From Pseudohalioglobus sediminis (GTDB lineage: Bacteria > Pseudomonadota > Gammaproteobacteria > Pseudomonadales > Halieaceae), in contig NZ_VTUX01000002.1 in the NCBI RefSeq assembly GCF_008370495.1, positions 434,001-498,000 on the forward strand: a stretch of 64,000 nt of DNA, given 5' to 3'. The notes beneath the pieces were generated by a model. It did no database searches. It had not been told where the DNA came from and was given only the letters and a program-made list of their open reading frames with translations. Each line of letters opens with the position of its first letter. Within the stretch, counting starts at the first letter, position 1. Of the stretch, positions 27,539-36,058 are shown piece by piece. Position numbers and translations under genes: made by a program.

Positions 27539-28681
27539 CTAGCTCCCGGTGGCACGCACCGGCTGGCGCACCGGGGCGAGCAGTGGCACCGTGTCGATGA
27601 CCCACTGCAGGTCCTGCCGCTCGCGGCGCAGGGGAGAAGGAATGGCCAGTGCTTTCTTGCCGGTAAAACGCGCGGCCTCGTCGGTGTCGATTTTCCAGCC
27701 GAATTCCTCCACACAGCGCCGCCGCGCGGCGCGGAAACTGCTCATGAACTTGTCATCCTTGACCGACATTTCATTGGCGAGATTGTCCGGCAGGTAGTTC
27801 GGCGACGCCGCGTTGACGATCACCGCGTCCTCATTCAGGATGCGGCGAAGCCGCTTGCGCGAACCCTTGTCAAACAGCGAACTCTTGAAGAAGTTGCGGA
27901 ACTGCAGCGCGAACGTGCGCGTGGTGTGTTCGTCCACGGGCGTGTTGGCATCAAACATGATGATCGACATCTTCGGATTGATATCGATCTGGATCCGCAC
28001 CGTCATGCCCGACAGGTCGTAGTAAGGTTTGGTTACCGTCGGCTGGCGTTCCTTGCGCATGCGGCGACGCAGGAAGTTTTCCTTGAACTGCGGCGGATAC
28101 TGCAGGTTCTCGGAGTAGCCCCAGTGCTCGCCCTTTTCAATTTTTACAATATGGTTTTCCTCCGCTGTTTCCGGCATCCCGAAAACCGGGTGTACGAAGG
28201 ATGCGTGGGCGATATCGATGCCGTTCTCAACCACGCGCGCCGCTTCGGCCTGCCAGGTAAACTCGTCGGTAATAAGGCGCCATTCGGGATCATCGAATTC
28301 CGGCAGCGGTGGAATCGGGTAGCGCTCTGATTCCGGCAGGTCACCGAGGAAAACCCAGATCAAACCGTAGCGCTCCTCCACCGGGTAGGCATCGATGCGC
28401 GCGCGATCGGGAATCTTGAAGTCCTTGCCTTCGGAGGGTATGAACTCGACCTTGCCCTGACCGCTGAACTGCCAGCCGTGATAAGGGCAGGCCACGCAGT
28501 CACCCTTGGTCCAGCCACCACTCAATGAACCACCCCGGTGCAGGCAGACGTCACTCAGGCATTGCACAACACCATCAGTGTCGCGAAACAGCACGAAATC
28601 GCGCCCCAGCAACCTTGCCTTAACGGGTTTATCGGTGACCACGTGTGACCATTCAGCCACGTACCACAGGTTGATCAACAC
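27539..28681 (-). CDS. Rieske non-heme iron oxygenase, PaO/VanA type (copy 1)
   Basis: A 380-residue oxygenase alpha subunit. Start is GTG 28681, with GGAGGT 7 bases upstream and an N terminus aligning with copy 2 (LINLWYVAEW). Rieske cluster: C46-x-H48 and C65-x2-H68 (CLHRGG ... CPYHGW). Mononuclear iron site: N153/D156/H159/H164 in ENGIDIAHASFVH. Such enzymes open or hydroxylate aromatic rings; the subgroup includes pheophorbide a oxygenase and vanillate demethylase. No reductase gene is nearby, so it depends on a shared electron donor, like plant PAO. Promoter site B is shared with the divergent hydrolase gene. Confidence 0.88.
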   Translation of the reverse strand: MLINLWYVAEWSHVVTDKPVKARLLGRDFVLFRDTDGVVQCLSDVCLHRGGSLSGGWTKGDCVACPYHGWQFSGQGKVEFIPSEGKDFKIPDRARIDAYPVEERYGLIWVFLGDLPESERYPIPPLPEFDDPEWRLITDEFTWQAEAARVVENGIDIAHASFVHPVFGMPETAEENHIVKIEKGEHWGYSENLQYPPQFKENFLRRRMRKERQPTVTKPYYDLSGMTVRIQIDINPKMSIIMFDANTPVDEHTTRTFALQFRNFFKSSLFDKGSRKRLRRILNEDAVIVNAASPNYLPDNLANEMSVKDDKFMSSFRAARRRCVEEFGWKIDTDEAARFTGKKALAIPSPLRRERQDLQWVIDTVPLLAPVRQPVRATGS

Positions 28682-28747
28682 CGCTATTACCTCCTGTCCT
28701 GTCAGAATAAGTTGGCTCACTTTAGCGCCGATCGATGCGTGGGATTA

Positions 28748-28790
28748 CTGACAAAAGTCAAGAATTGCGTGCTTCAGACACGCCTATACT
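28748..28790. promoter_or_regulatory. Crp/Fnr-type box (site B) between Rieske and chlorophyllase-like genes
   Basis: TGACAAAAGTCA at 28749-28760, in the form CTGAC-AAAA-GTCAA. For the plus-strand gene a -10 TATACT lies at 28785-28790, placing the box at about -42. For the minus-strand Rieske gene a TAAAGT lies near 28722-28717 at a similar distance. One box may activate both directions. Confidence 0.7.
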
Positions 28791-28837
28791 CACAGCTTAC
28801 GCGCAGCGTCGCGAGGGCAGCATGATTCGAGGTCTAC

Positions 28838-29821
28838 ATGGCAAACCTGGTTAGGGCTTTATACCGCGCAGCCTGCGTACCGGGGGCTCCGGCCCCCTAC
28901 GACAGGGTCACACTGAAAGTCCATTATCCGGCTGCATACCAGGGTAGTGAGGCAGAGCGCAACTCAGGCTTACTGCCGGCGGCTGGGGATGCCGCCCCCT
29001 ACCCCGTAGTCATACTCCTGCCGGGCATCAATCTCGGGGCCGAAGGCAGCGGCTGGTTGTGCCAGCAACTGGCCGAGGCAGGGTTCGTCACCGTGGCGGT
29101 CACCATGATCTCTGAGGAAATGCCGGGCTATATCAGCATCACGCCGGGGCTGCGCATGGACCGGCTCACGCCGGAGGGTTTCGGTTCCGGGCCCAGCTGC
29201 CAGCTGCTGGCACCGGTGTTGACTTGTTTACAGTCACTGCAGGATGACTCGGTGCTCGCCGGCCTGCTGGACCTCGACAGGCTGGTCCTCGCGGGGCACT
29301 CTGCGGGGGGCACCGCCGCGCTCATCAACGCCGACCCACGGTGGCTACCCGGTCTGTGCGCGGTATTCACCTACGGCGCGCACACCGGTGCTGCCACGGC
29401 GCTGGGCTGGCCTGAACAAACCCTGCTGCCGATGCCGGCGGCGCTGCCGACGCTGCTACTTGGCGGAGATCGCGACGGCGTCATCGCGGCGAGCGGACAT
29501 CGCTACGGGGGGCGTGAAGCGGACCCGATTCACAGCCTTGAGCGCACCTTTGTTGATGCCGTCAGGGAGGAAGACGGCAACGCCTACCTGTGTATCCTGG
29601 AGGGCGCCAACCACTTCAGTTTCGCACATCCCGTCGATGGCACCACCGGGCGGGATTTTCTCGACTGGGACACCGGCGCTGACCCGGCCGTCACACGCCA
29701 GCGCATCGCCGAACTGATAGTGGCGTTCCTGGGGGCCTCGGTGCACGCAGATCCCGGCGCTGCGGCGGCGCTGCGAACCTTACTGCAGGCTGACTGGTTG
29801 CGGCTGGTGAGGACAAAATAG
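28838..29821 (+). CDS. Alpha/beta hydrolase, chlorophyllase-like
   Basis: A 327-residue cytoplasmic hydrolase. The nucleophile elbow is AGHSAGGTA with Ser155; the strand YPVVILLPGINLGAEGSGWLCQ and the following GFVTVAVTM match the layout of the chlorophyllase/dienelactone-hydrolase group (plant chlorophyllase has GHSRGG). Asp is probably in LGGDRDGV and His in EGANHFSF, completing the triad. In this setting it is a candidate for removing phytol or a methyl ester from a chlorophyll derivative. Divergent from the Rieske gene with a shared activator box; its end converges on racemase copy 2. Confidence 0.65.
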   Translation: MANLVRALYRAACVPGAPAPYDRVTLKVHYPAAYQGSEAERNSGLLPAAGDAAPYPVVILLPGINLGAEGSGWLCQQLAEAGFVTVAVTMISEEMPGYISITPGLRMDRLTPEGFGSGPSCQLLAPVLTCLQSLQDDSVLAGLLDLDRLVLAGHSAGGTAALINADPRWLPGLCAVFTYGAHTGAATALGWPEQTLLPMPAALPTLLLGGDRDGVIAASGHRYGGREADPIHSLERTFVDAVREEDGNAYLCILEGANHFSFAHPVDGTTGRDFLDWDTGADPAVTRQRIAELIVAFLGASVHADPGAAAALRTLLQADWLRLVRTK

Positions 29822-29838
29822 CGCCGTGCGACGCCCGT

Positions 29839-30675
29839 TCAGTGCTCCTCGAACAGACGGCCGAGGTGGTCGTACTGGTCGCGTATGCCACAGCTGCGCA
29901 GGGCATGCCACGCAGTGGCGACATTGATAGGCAGCACCGGCTTACCCAGCCATTTTTCCAGAACCGGGAAAGTGCTGGCGGTGGACAGGTTGGTGCCGAC
30001 CTGAATGATGGCGTCGACGTCATCACCATCGACCTGGCGCACTACCTCCATTACCTGGTGATCGGGTACCAGGGCAATCGCATCATGGGCGTTCTCACAG
30101 CGCAATCCCGCCACGTGTTTGACGCTGTAGCCCGCGTCCTCGAAAAACAGGCGCACGTTCTTGTCCCCTATCGGCTGATAGGGCGTGATCACGGCGATGG
30201 TCCTGCCATCGGCGCCGGAAACGCCCAATGCATCAAGGGCTGAGATCACCGCGTTGGCACCCGTGGTCAGGCCGGTGTCGTGGCCCACCATTTCCTGAAT
30301 GCGGTCAACAAAACCGTCATTGCCCTTGATACCACCCCAGAAAGTCTCCGCAGACATACCCATCATCACGTGGTCGGGTTTGCAGGTCATCAGACTGGCG
30401 ATGGAATCACCAATAGTCTGGCGCAGCATGTCCAGGAAGCGCATGAAATTGTCGTCGTCGCTGAGATCAGCATGTTCGATCATAAAGCGACTGAAGTGCC
30501 AGGTGACGCCACGCGGGATGATGCGCTGGCAGTCATACTCTACCGAGGTATTGGTGGATGGGATAATGACGCCGATCCTGGCCCGGTGGCCGACATAGTT
30601 GTCCAGGTGGCCCTGTGTGCGCTGGTCGCGGTCGCGCGTCCGCGACAGGTCAATTGTGGAGTGGAATGTTGTCAT
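29839..30675 (-). CDS. Asp/Glu racemase-fold protein without catalytic cysteines (copy 2)
   Basis: A 278-residue paralogue of the protein at 25905: IGVIIPSTNTSVEYD, MMGMSAETFWGG, GLTTGANAVISAL, QVGTNLSTASTFP and the C-terminal LPINVATAWHALRSCGI. Again Ser and Thr replace the two cysteines expected in maleate isomerase. It has a longer, charged N terminus. ATG 30675 has GGAG nine bases upstream; a GTG at 30693 is an alternative. It is the last gene of the minus-strand operon that begins with the tandem nitrilase at 38623. Confidence 0.75.
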   Translation of the reverse strand: MTTFHSTIDLSRTRDRDQRTQGHLDNYVGHRARIGVIIPSTNTSVEYDCQRIIPRGVTWHFSRFMIEHADLSDDDNFMRFLDMLRQTIGDSIASLMTCKPDHVMMGMSAETFWGGIKGNDGFVDRIQEMVGHDTGLTTGANAVISALDALGVSGADGRTIAVITPYQPIGDKNVRLFFEDAGYSVKHVAGLRCENAHDAIALVPDHQVMEVVRQVDGDDVDAIIQVGTNLSTASTFPVLEKWLGKPVLPINVATAWHALRSCGIRDQYDHLGRLFEEH

Positions 30676-30693
30676 GTTTTGTGTCTCCGTCAC

Positions 30694-31905
30694 TCAGGCC
30701 ACGGCCAGGCTGTCGCGCACGCAGTTGATCATGGCGCGCTCCATGAGGAATTGGCGCGCCCGCACCGGGTCGCCGGCGGCCTGCATCAACATCTGCTGCC
30801 TTGCTGTCTGCGTGGCCGCGTCCGTCGCTTCCATCAGTTTCTTGTTGGCAATGGTATGGTCCTGGACGAAGCGCACCGCCAGGTCACGTCGTTGCCGGTT
30901 ATATAAATCAAACAGGGGCTGGTGGGCCGCACCGTCACGCAGTACGCGCACCAGTTTCTCGCCCAGGTTATCGGCATCGTGAATGCCGCCATTCATGCCC
31001 ATGCCGCCCAGCGGATTGTTGATATGGCAGGCGTCTCCGGCCAACAGTACCCTGCCCCGGTAGTACGTTTCCGCCACCCGCTGGTTGACGTTATAGAGCG
31101 TGCGGTGACCGATTTCGTAATCGCCCGACTTGTTCCACAGATGGTGCAGGCGCGCCTGCACGAAGTCGTCGGACAGCAGGTAGGCCTCGTCATCTGCCGA
31201 CTCCGGACGGGTTGGGAACAGCACCCGCCAGATCTTCTCGGTGCGCAGTATCACGCACCACTCTTCCGGATCAGCGATATAGTTGACCCAGGCCAGGTCG
31301 TCGAACACCTCCTCGAATGGGAACGGCGTGCTGACGACGAGGAATTTCTCATCGTACGTGAATCCGAGATAGTCGATGCCCGCGGACTTGCGCACGCGGC
31401 TGCGCGCGCCCTCCGCGCTAACCAGGAAACTACCCCGCAGTTGCATGCTGTCGCCGTGGTGCTCAACCGTCACCTCCACATGCTCGTCAGTTTGGGTAAA
31501 GCTCACCAGTTCGGTGGCAAAGCGTATATCCGCACAGGGCATCTGCTGCAGCGCCGCCACGGCCATGCGGGTGTATTCGTATTGTTCCAGCTGCAGGCGA
31601 AAGGGGAAGCGGGTGTCGTCACTGAGCAGGGACATATCGAAATTGGCCACATCGCCGCTGCTGCGGTCGCGGTACTGGTAGCGCCCGACCACCAGGCCCT
31701 TGGCGAGCATCTGCTCGATAATGCCGCAACCCAGGTCGGCGATCATTTCCAGGCTGGGTGGGTGAAAGGTCGAAGCGCGCAGGTCCACAGGCAGTTCCGG
31801 CTCTTTTTCCAGCAGCACCACCGGCACGTCATGACAAGCGAGATACAGGGCCAGATGGCAGCCGACGGGGCCTGCCCCGGCTATGATCACAGGTGCGGTC
31901 GCCAT
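30694..31905 (-). CDS. FAD-dependent aromatic-type monooxygenase
   Basis: A 403-residue class A flavoprotein monooxygenase (PHBH/UbiH type). The FAD dinucleotide loop is IIAGAGPVGCHLALYLA at residues 7-23, RASTFHPPSLEMIADLG follows near 40-60, and the second FAD motif is VLLAGDACHINNPLGGMGMN. It would hydroxylate an aromatic or pyrrolic ring using NAD(P)H and oxygen. Its start overlaps the stop of the isochorismatase gene (ATGA). The arrangement FAD monooxygenase, amidase, alpha/beta hydrolase recalls the nicotinate (nicC-nicF-nicD) set, but the neighbours point to a different substrate. Confidence 0.85.
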   Translation of the reverse strand: MATAPVIIAGAGPVGCHLALYLACHDVPVVLLEKEPELPVDLRASTFHPPSLEMIADLGCGIIEQMLAKGLVVGRYQYRDRSSGDVANFDMSLLSDDTRFPFRLQLEQYEYTRMAVAALQQMPCADIRFATELVSFTQTDEHVEVTVEHHGDSMQLRGSFLVSAEGARSRVRKSAGIDYLGFTYDEKFLVVSTPFPFEEVFDDLAWVNYIADPEEWCVILRTEKIWRVLFPTRPESADDEAYLLSDDFVQARLHHLWNKSGDYEIGHRTLYNVNQRVAETYYRGRVLLAGDACHINNPLGGMGMNGGIHDADNLGEKLVRVLRDGAAHQPLFDLYNRQRRDLAVRFVQDHTIANKKLMEATDAATQTARQQMLMQAAGDPVRARQFLMERAMINCVRDSLAVA

Positions 31906-32510
31906 CAGCCCTGACCTCCTGCAGCAGACACCGCAGCCAATACCGCCTCCAGCGGCCACACATCAGCGTACTTGGCATGCATGTCGAATAGATTGGCCTG
32001 GTGCGCGTCCGCGTTGCGATCTCCCACCGCCTCCCGCGGCACCACCACCCGGTAATCGTGCTGCAGCCCGTCTACTACCGTGGCACGGACGCAGCCGCTG
32101 GTGGTGAGCCCGGTCACTACCAGCGAATCCACGTCGCCAGCACGCAACAGCGCATCTAGATCGGTACCGTGGAAGGCGCTGGCCCACTGCTTTTCCACCA
32201 GCGTTTCACCGGCCTGGGGCGCCAGGCGTGTATCGACCTGCACCCACCGTGAACCCGGTTCCAGCACGTTCAGCGCGGGCACGCGCTGGCGAAACACACG
32301 CGCCTGTTCCGGGCCGTGAAAAACTACCGTGGTGAAAAATACCGGCAAGCCAGCCGCGCGAAACGCCTGCAACAAGCACGCATTGGCAGCCACCACCTCG
32401 GGGCAGTCACAGCCCAGCGGGCAATCCGGGTTGGTGAATCCCTCGATCATATCCACCAGTATCAGGGCGGGCCTGGCGCCCAGGCCCAGGCTTTCTCGTT
32501 CCAGGTCCAT
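31905..32510 (-). CDS. Isochorismatase-family amidohydrolase (maleamate amidase-like)
   Basis: A 201-residue cysteine hydrolase with a complete triad: D20 in ILVDMIEGF, K107 in VEKQWASAF, C140 in TTSGCVRATVVDG. The cis-peptide segment VTGLTTSGC is typical. Family members hydrolyse N-carbamoylsarcosine, nicotinamide and maleamate; the operon suggests an amide made from a heterocycle. A second, diverged copy is at 49153 in the GntR module. Two bases separate it from the next gene's stop. Confidence 0.85.
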   Translation of the reverse strand: MDLERESLGLGARPALILVDMIEGFTNPDCPLGCDCPEVVAANACLLQAFRAAGLPVFFTTVVFHGPEQARVFRQRVPALNVLEPGSRWVQVDTRLAPQAGETLVEKQWASAFHGTDLDALLRAGDVDSLVVTGLTTSGCVRATVVDGLQHDYRVVVPREAVGDRNADAHQANLFDMHAKYADVWPLEAVLAAVSAAGGQG

Positions 32511-32512
32511 GC

Positions 32513-33334
32513 TTATCCTTTTGCGGCGCTAATCGCCATGGGCTCATTGTCAAAGAATTCCGACAGCTGCGCGGCGAGCGCTGGCGTGTGACGCTCGCAG
32601 GCATAGGTTCCCGCCCCCGCCGGCAGTGTGCCCTGCCGTCCCTGTGGCAACAGGGCCAGGGTACCCGCCACAGCGCCGTGCAACGGGTCGGCATCGCCGG
32701 CGAGAACCAGTACCGGGCAGGATATCCCGGGCAGTAGTGCGGCAAAATCCTGTGCGCATACTGCGCGATACGTACCCTGGTAGGTGTCGCCGGCGGACAG
32801 CGCGCTTAACAGTTCACGCTGGATCAGTGCGGGCGGTGCGTCCTCTTCCTTGGCCTGGAATCGCTGCCACCACTCTTGCAGGTGACTGCCGTCGGCAGCG
32901 AAAGGAAACGCTTCCACCTGCGCAGGCAGCGACGCGCGCTGTGCTGCCGTGAGCAGCGGCGGGCCGCATAGTGCCAGCGCGTCGCAGCGTCCCGGCTGCT
33001 CCGCCGCCAACTGCACGGCGACGGCGGCGCCGGTATGGTGGCCGAACATCTTGCAGCGCTCTATGCCCAGAACATCCAGCAGCGCTGTTATCGCCGCTGC
33101 GAATCCGGCGATATCGGCACCATCGGGCAGTCCATCGGAGCCGCCGAAACCGGGCAGATCCGGCGCCAGCATGCGGTAGCGAGGGGCGAGGGCCGACATC
33201 AGCGGCAGGTACATGGCCGAGGTACTCGGGGCCTGGTGCAGCAACAGCAGCCAGGGTCCGTCGGTGCCCCCTGCTATTCGATAGTGCAACTGACGTCCGT
33301 CGACCTCCGCATAGGCTCGCGTGACTGCAGTCAT
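32513..33334 (-). CDS. Alpha/beta hydrolase with His at the nucleophile position
   Basis: A 273-residue alpha/beta-fold protein starting at ATG 33334 (overlapping the ALDH stop, ATGA). HQAPSTSAMYLPLM is the oxyanion region and APDLPGFGGSDG the usual first crossover. The nucleophile elbow reads FGHHTGAAV, with His100 where Ser or Cys is expected. A possible acid is in LAGDADPLHG; the C-terminal His is in ERHTPALA. It may be a non-hydrolytic lyase or dioxygenase-like member, or the elbow may use a different residue. It lies between ALDH and amidase genes in one operon. Confidence 0.78.
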   Translation of the reverse strand: MTAVTRAYAEVDGRQLHYRIAGGTDGPWLLLLHQAPSTSAMYLPLMSALAPRYRMLAPDLPGFGGSDGLPDGADIAGFAAAITALLDVLGIERCKMFGHHTGAAVAVQLAAEQPGRCDALALCGPPLLTAAQRASLPAQVEAFPFAADGSHLQEWWQRFQAKEEDAPPALIQRELLSALSAGDTYQGTYRAVCAQDFAALLPGISCPVLVLAGDADPLHGAVAGTLALLPQGRQGTLPAGAGTYACERHTPALAAQLSEFFDNEPMAISAAKG

Positions 33335-34767
33335 GGTGTCTCCAGTGCCAGACTGACCCACTTGAGCTCGGTAAACTCTTCCGTGCTGTACTTGCCGCCA
33401 CTGCGGCCGATACCCGATAGACCCCTGCCGCCGATGGGCGCCAGCGCGTTGCTCTGAAAGGCATGCATGCCAATATGCACGCTGCCGGCGCGGATGTCGC
33501 GGGCGGCGCGAAACCCCCACTGCAGATTGTCGGTCAGTACGGCGGCCGACAGGCCAAATACGCTGTCGTTGGCGGCGGCGATGGCCCCATCGAGATCATC
33601 CACGAGCACCACACTCGCCAGGGGACCGAAACTTTCCTCGCGCCAGACCGCGCTGTCTCGCGACGGCTCCAGCAGCACCGTCGGCGCCAGCGTCAGCTCG
33701 CGCACAACCTTGCCACCGGTGAGCAGGCTGGCACCGCCGGCCAGTGCTTCGTCGATATGCGCCAGAACCTTGTCGAGCGCGCTGCGATTGATCAGTGGAC
33801 CATAGCAGGTGGCGTCATCCCTGAGGTCACCCAGGTGCATGGCCTCGCAATGTTGTTTCAAGGCGTCGAGAAACGGCCCGGCGATTTCCCGCTCCACTAC
33901 AACGCGGGAGTTGGCCATGCAAATCTGCCCGGCGTGCGTGAATATTCCCGCGGCTACTGTCGCCGCAGCCAGGGCGGGATCGGCATCGCGCAGCACCAGT
34001 ACGGCACTCTTGCCCCCGAGTTCCAGCTGGCAACGGCGCATGTGCTGCATGGATTGCGCGCCCACGGCGATGCCGGTGCCGGTAGACCCGGTCAGGGCAA
34101 CACAATCCACATCGGGGCTGGCCACCAGCGGCGCACCGCACTCTGCCCCGTAGCCCGTCAGTACGCTGACCGCCTCCGGCGGGATACCCGACTCCAGCAG
34201 CACCTCGGCAAAAGCCAGTGCAGTCAGCGGAGTTTCCTCGGAGGGCTTGATGACAACGCTGTTGCCGGCGGCCAGGGGGAAGGCTGTCATTTTGACCAGC
34301 AGGGACAGAGGTGCATTATAGGGAGAGATCACCGCCACCACGCCCAGGGGCTCCCGAAACACCATGGACAGGCGCTGCGGGTTATCGTTGGGGAAGGTAT
34401 CGCCGTAGAGTCGACGTGACTCCCCCGCTGCCGTGCGCAGCAGATCCACCGCGTAGGCAATCTCCGCCCTCGCCTTGGTGATCACGCTGCCACTTTCGTC
34501 GATCAGGTTATCGAGGAATCGGCTTTCGCCCTCAGCGGCAATCAGTTCAGCAGCGCGTAGCAGGCAGGCCTCGCGCGCGGCGGGAGCAAGGCCGGACCAG
34601 GCGTCAAAGCCCTTGCGCGCACAGGACAGCGCCGCTAATACATCGGCCACATCAGCGCGTGCCACCCGGGCGAGTACGCGCCCGTCCGCAGGCGCCAGCA
34701 CATCAAAGCAGGCACCCGACTGTGAGGCCTTGCGCTGCCCCCCGATAATAAGTTCGTATTCTCGCAT
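33331..34767 (-). CDS. NAD(P)-dependent aldehyde dehydrogenase (copy 2)
   Basis: A 478-residue ALDH with SPYNAPLSLLVKM, cofactor loop ALTGSTGTGIAVG, general-base Glu in LELGGKSAV and catalytic Cys in HAGQICMANSR. The closest functional groups by feel are benzaldehyde/salicylaldehyde and vanillin dehydrogenases. It lies in the middle of the nitrilase-to-racemase operon, so its aldehyde is probably produced by the FAD monooxygenase or Rieske step. It is only distantly similar to the ALDH at 18743. Confidence 0.88.
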   Translation of the reverse strand: MREYELIIGGQRKASQSGACFDVLAPADGRVLARVARADVADVLAALSCARKGFDAWSGLAPAAREACLLRAAELIAAEGESRFLDNLIDESGSVITKARAEIAYAVDLLRTAAGESRRLYGDTFPNDNPQRLSMVFREPLGVVAVISPYNAPLSLLVKMTAFPLAAGNSVVIKPSEETPLTALAFAEVLLESGIPPEAVSVLTGYGAECGAPLVASPDVDCVALTGSTGTGIAVGAQSMQHMRRCQLELGGKSAVLVLRDADPALAAATVAAGIFTHAGQICMANSRVVVEREIAGPFLDALKQHCEAMHLGDLRDDATCYGPLINRSALDKVLAHIDEALAGGASLLTGGKVVRELTLAPTVLLEPSRDSAVWREESFGPLASVVLVDDLDGAIAAANDSVFGLSAAVLTDNLQWGFRAARDIRAGSVHIGMHAFQSNALAPIGGRGLSGIGRSGGKYSTEEFTELKWVSLALETP

Positions 34768-34778
34768 ACTGGCTGGAG

Positions 34779-36050
34779 TTACCGCGTACCGAACTGCGCC
34801 TGTTCACTGCCCTCGATTTCCATCTGCGCTGCCATCAGCCTGCCGCGCTCGGCAGGGAAGGCCTGCACCAGGCCCATGCACAGATCCCTGAGTGACCGCG
34901 CCGGGACACCGTGATTCCCGGTACCACCGCCGGTACCACCGGCCTTGACGCAATATGTGCCCAGGCGAAACGCGGCCTCCGCCACCACACCCTTGCACAG
35001 TCGCCAGCGCTTGACGACCTCATCCTTGGGCAGCAGGGGCGGCTCACTGCATTCCAACTCTACCTGTCGGCGCAACCAGATGGTAGCGGTTTCCAGCTCC
35101 ACCAGCATGTGGCCGATCAACTCCTGCTGGTAGGGCGCCGTGCCCACCGGTTTGTCACTGTCGGCGAATTTCTTGCTGCGTAACTGACCAATGGTGTACT
35201 GGTAAAGGCTGTGCGCGGCGCCAAGGTAGCAGGCTATGCCGGCAACCTGGTTGCCGACGAAGCTGCCCCGGCTCATCTGCATGCACCGCGTGAACGCACC
35301 GGGAATGGCCAGTGCATCGGCATCGGCAACGAAAACATTCTCCAGCACAATACCGTGGGTCGCCGTACCGCGCATGCCGATAGCATCCCAGTGCTCTCGC
35401 TCACTGACACCTTCGGCATCGCGATCGACAAAAAAGGTGCACAGGCCGGCCGCAGTATCCTCGCCGTCCAGCGACGCCGTCACCAGGTAGCGATCAGCCA
35501 CACCGGTGGCACAGCCAAAGGACTTGACCCCAGTGAGACGATAGCCGCCCTCTACCGGGGTGGCGCGGGTACCAATGGTGATGGCCGCTTTTTCCGATTT
35601 CACCGATTCGCTGGCAAAATTGGCCAGCCATTTACCCTCGGTACCCATGGTGTGCAGGAGTTTCTCGGCGAAGGCGCGCACGCGCAGCGCTTCTTCGTCG
35701 TCGAACAAGCCTGCCTCCAGGGCCTCCAGCGCCAGCAGGCCCCGGGATGCCGAACTGCAGTGAAAGAAATAGGTCAGCGCGGTGGACGGGCAGGCCGTGC
35801 CGAGGGCGAAAGTGGCAGCGCACAGGTCACGCAGGCCACCGCCAAGGCCACCGTAAGTTTCCGGGACTACCATTCCCAACAGCCCGGCGTCGCTCAAGGT
35901 GCGGATATGCGGCACGTGGAATTCGCCGCGCGCATCCACTTCTGCGGCCTGCGCCGCCAGCGCCGGCAGCACTTTTTCCACGCGCTCTGCCCTGGCCACT
36001 TCGGCGGCCGTCATGTCAGTGATAAAAAATTGTCCGGTCATTGTCTGCAT
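34779..36050 (-). CDS. Acyl-CoA dehydrogenase-family flavoprotein
   Basis: A 423-residue protein with the three-part ACAD fold: N-terminal helices (LSDAGLLGMVVPETYGGLGGG), the middle beta domain (YRLTGVKSFGCATGVADRYLV, EHWDAIGMRGTATHGIVLENVFV), and C-terminal helices ending in GGTGGGTGNHGVPARSLRDL. The last motif resembles the FAD-binding loop of ACADs and of flavin-dependent group D monooxygenases (DszC/HpaB relatives). It may therefore desaturate a side chain or oxygenate a ring; sequence alone does not decide. Start ATG 36050; 11 bases before ALDH. Confidence 0.8.
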   Translation of the reverse strand: MQTMTGQFFITDMTAAEVARAERVEKVLPALAAQAAEVDARGEFHVPHIRTLSDAGLLGMVVPETYGGLGGGLRDLCAATFALGTACPSTALTYFFHCSSASRGLLALEALEAGLFDDEEALRVRAFAEKLLHTMGTEGKWLANFASESVKSEKAAITIGTRATPVEGGYRLTGVKSFGCATGVADRYLVTASLDGEDTAAGLCTFFVDRDAEGVSEREHWDAIGMRGTATHGIVLENVFVADADALAIPGAFTRCMQMSRGSFVGNQVAGIACYLGAAHSLYQYTIGQLRSKKFADSDKPVGTAPYQQELIGHMLVELETATIWLRRQVELECSEPPLLPKDEVVKRWRLCKGVVAEAAFRLGTYCVKAGGTGGGTGNHGVPARSLRDLCMGLVQAFPAERGRLMAAQMEIEGSEQAQFGTR

Positions 36051-36058
36051 ATCGCTAC

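Noticed and set aside
30694-36050. Standard nicotinate (nic) degradation cluster
   Set aside because: The order of FAD monooxygenase, amidase and hydrolase is similar, but there is no NicX-type dioxygenase, the racemase-fold proteins lack the NicE cysteines, and Rieske/RCCR-like genes are present.
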